DNA from: an uncultured Oscillospiraceae bacterium | GTDB lineage: Bacteria; Bacillota; Clostridia; Oscillospirales; Oscillospiraceae | Reading direction: 5' to 3' | Assembly: GCA_947628975.1 (NCBI GenBank) | Contig: CANRBW010000089.1 | Coordinates: 1-6,460 of the forward strand | DNA length: 6,460 nucleotides | Part shown: one piece after another, positions 5,358-6,460 of the stretch | Layout: the number at the start of each line of letters is the position of its first letter | Numbering within the stretch: position 1 is the first letter of the stretch | Program-made: the position numbers and the translations under genes | The notes under the pieces: model-generated | Seen by the model: the letters and a program-made list of their open reading frames with translations, nothing else | Database searches by the model: none | What the model was told of the DNA's origin: nothing

Positions 5358-6460
5358 GTGAAGGTGGTCCATCTCATCAGCGGCGGGGATACCGGCGGCG
5401 CCAAGACCCACATCCATATGCTGTTGAGCAACATCGCCCCCCGGGTGGAGATCACCCTGGTCTGCTTTATGGAGGGCCCCTTCGCCCAGGAGGCCAGGGC
5501 GCTGGGCATCCCCACGGTGGTGTTCCAGGGGCGCAACATCCCGCGCATCCTCTCCCGGCTGGCCGCCTTCATCCGGGAGGGAGGGTATGAGATCGTCCAC
5601 TGCCACGGGGCCAGGGCCAACCTGATGGGGGCGCTCCTGCGCCGCCGGGTCAGACTGCCGGTGATCACCACCGTCCACTCCGACCCCAGGCTGGACTACC
5701 TGGGCCGTCCCCTGGGGCGGCTGACCTACGGGGCCATCAACGCCGTGGCCCTGCGGCGGCTGGACTACCGTATCGGCGTGTCCGACGCCATGGTGGACCT
5801 GCTCATCCGCCGGGGCTTTGACGCCGACCGGCTCTTCTCCATCTACAACGGCCTGGACTTCACCCCCCGCACCCCGGCCATGGACCGGAGGACCTACCTG
5901 GCCTCCCTGGGGCTGGACTGGGGGGAGGAGGCGGTGATCGTGGGCATCACCGCCCGGCTCAACCCGGTGAAGGACGTGGCCACCCTGATCCGGGGCTATG
6001 CCCTGGCCCGCCGGAGCGCCCCGGCCCTGCGGCTGCTCATCGCCGGGGACGGGGAGGAGCTGGAAAAGCTCCAGGCCCTGGCCCGGGAGCTGGACGTGGC
6101 CGGGGAGGTCCGCTTCGCCGGGTGGGTCGACGACGTGGACAGCTTCTACAACGCCATCGACATCAACGCCCTGACCTCCCTGTCCGAGACCTTCCCCTAC
6201 TCCCTCACCGAGGGGGCGCGGTTCTCCCTGCCCACGGTGGCCTCCCGGGTGGGGGGCGTGCCCTACCTCATCGACCACGGCGTCACCGGTCTGCTGTTCC
6301 GGCCCGGGGACGTGGAGGCCCTGGCCGGGCACCTGGTGACCCTGGCGGGGGACCCCGGCCTCCGGGAACGGATGGGCCAGCGGCTCTACAACAAGGCCAG
6401 GAACGAGTACTCCATCGAGTCCACCATCGACAGGCAGGTGGAGATCTACCAGACCGTCCT
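5358..6460 (+). CDS. Family-4-type (GT-B) glycosyltransferase (3' end cut by window)
   Basis: 367 codons are visible, open to the right edge; typical members have about 370-400 residues, so little is missing. It is predicted to transfer a sugar from a nucleotide-sugar donor to a glycan or lipid acceptor at the inner face of the membrane. The N-terminal Rossmann-like domain opens MKVVHLISGGDTGGAKTH, with the glycine-rich loop typical of GT4 proteins, and includes HCHGARAN (81-88) and TVHSDPR (105-111). The C-terminal donor domain starts near residue 192 with GITARLNPVKD (196-206; Arg200, Lys205), then IAGDGEE (228-234) and the E-x7-E motif SETFPYSLTEG (276-286; Glu277, Glu285). No signal peptide or membrane helix is seen. 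The start is a GTG with GGGAGAGG (5348-5355) directly upstream. Sugar and acceptor cannot be read from the sequence. It is divergent from the DUF4330-PAP2 pair and shares their promoter region, suggesting a cell-wall or exopolysaccharide role. Confidence 0.92.
   Translation, partial: MKVVHLISGGDTGGAKTHIHMLLSNIAPRVEITLVCFMEGPFAQEARALGIPTVVFQGRNIPRILSRLAAFIREGGYEIVHCHGARANLMGALLRRRVRLPVITTVHSDPRLDYLGRPLGRLTYGAINAVALRRLDYRIGVSDAMVDLLIRRGFDADRLFSIYNGLDFTPRTPAMDRRTYLASLGLDWGEEAVIVGITARLNPVKDVATLIRGYALARRSAPALRLLIAGDGEELEKLQALARELDVAGEVRFAGWVDDVDSFYNAIDINALTSLSETFPYSLTEGARFSLPTVASRVGGVPYLIDHGVTGLLFRPGDVEALAGHLVTLAGDPGLRERMGQRLYNKARNEYSIESTIDRQVEIYQTV

Noticed and set aside
5247..6332. An upstream extension of the DUF4330 frame on the minus strand, which would give a protein of 532 residues.
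   Set aside because: The extension is antisense to the glycosyltransferase, crosses both promoters, and has shadow-type composition. The internal ATG at 5246 has a strong ribosome site and begins with the family's normal N terminus.
1..6460. CRISPR arrays, tRNA or rRNA genes, insertion sequences, attachment sites, riboswitch-like leaders.
   Set aside because: No direct-repeat arrays, transposase-like reading frames or recognisable RNA gene sequences were seen; the two noncoding gaps are too short and show only the promoters, hairpins and dyads listed.

Overview
The window is a stretch of very GC-rich bacterial chromosome, estimated by eye in the mid-60s percent GC. It looks like a Gram-positive Clostridia-type organism. 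The support for this is a DUF4330 membrane protein, a DNA polymerase I whose 3'-5' exonuclease site has decayed as in many Firmicutes, and GGAGG-type ribosome binding sites in front of most genes. A high-GC gut Oscillospiraceae (Flavonifractor/Lawsonibacter-like) would fit, but that placement is an inference from gene content and composition. Nothing points to a plasmid, prophage, insertion sequence or CRISPR array.

Layout: five genes lie on the minus strand, read from right to left, and one divergent gene lies on the plus strand. The minus series starts at about 5295 and runs: a DUF4330 membrane-anchored protein (5246-4734), a PAP2-family membrane phosphatase (4730-4152), a hairpin terminator (4145-4120), polA (4069-1391), rimI (1394-936) and tsaD (939 to the left edge, cut). 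polA/rimI and rimI/tsaD each overlap by 4 bases (ATGA), so these three are very probably co-transcribed and translationally coupled. A family-4-type glycosyltransferase gene (5358 to the right edge, cut) runs the other way. Genes cover almost everything; the only noncoding gaps are 4070-4151 (82 bp) and 5247-5357 (111 bp).

The 111-bp gap is the most informative noncoding part. It is a small AT-rich island with two near-consensus sigma-A promoters facing opposite ways, each with a 17-bp spacer, whose -10 boxes overlap by two bases. Two inverted repeats sit over the two -35 boxes. The glycosyltransferase and the DUF4330/PAP2 pair therefore look like a divergently transcribed, possibly co-regulated cell-envelope locus.

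Functionally there are two groups. One is envelope-related: a glycosyltransferase, a small single-pass protein of unknown function, and a lipid-phosphate phosphatase. The other is informational housekeeping: Pol I for repair and Okazaki-fragment processing, RimI for N-terminal protein acetylation, and TsaD for the t6A37 modification of ANN-decoding tRNAs. I found no clear candidate for a previously undescribed system; the items worth a second look are regulatory arrangements and gene order.
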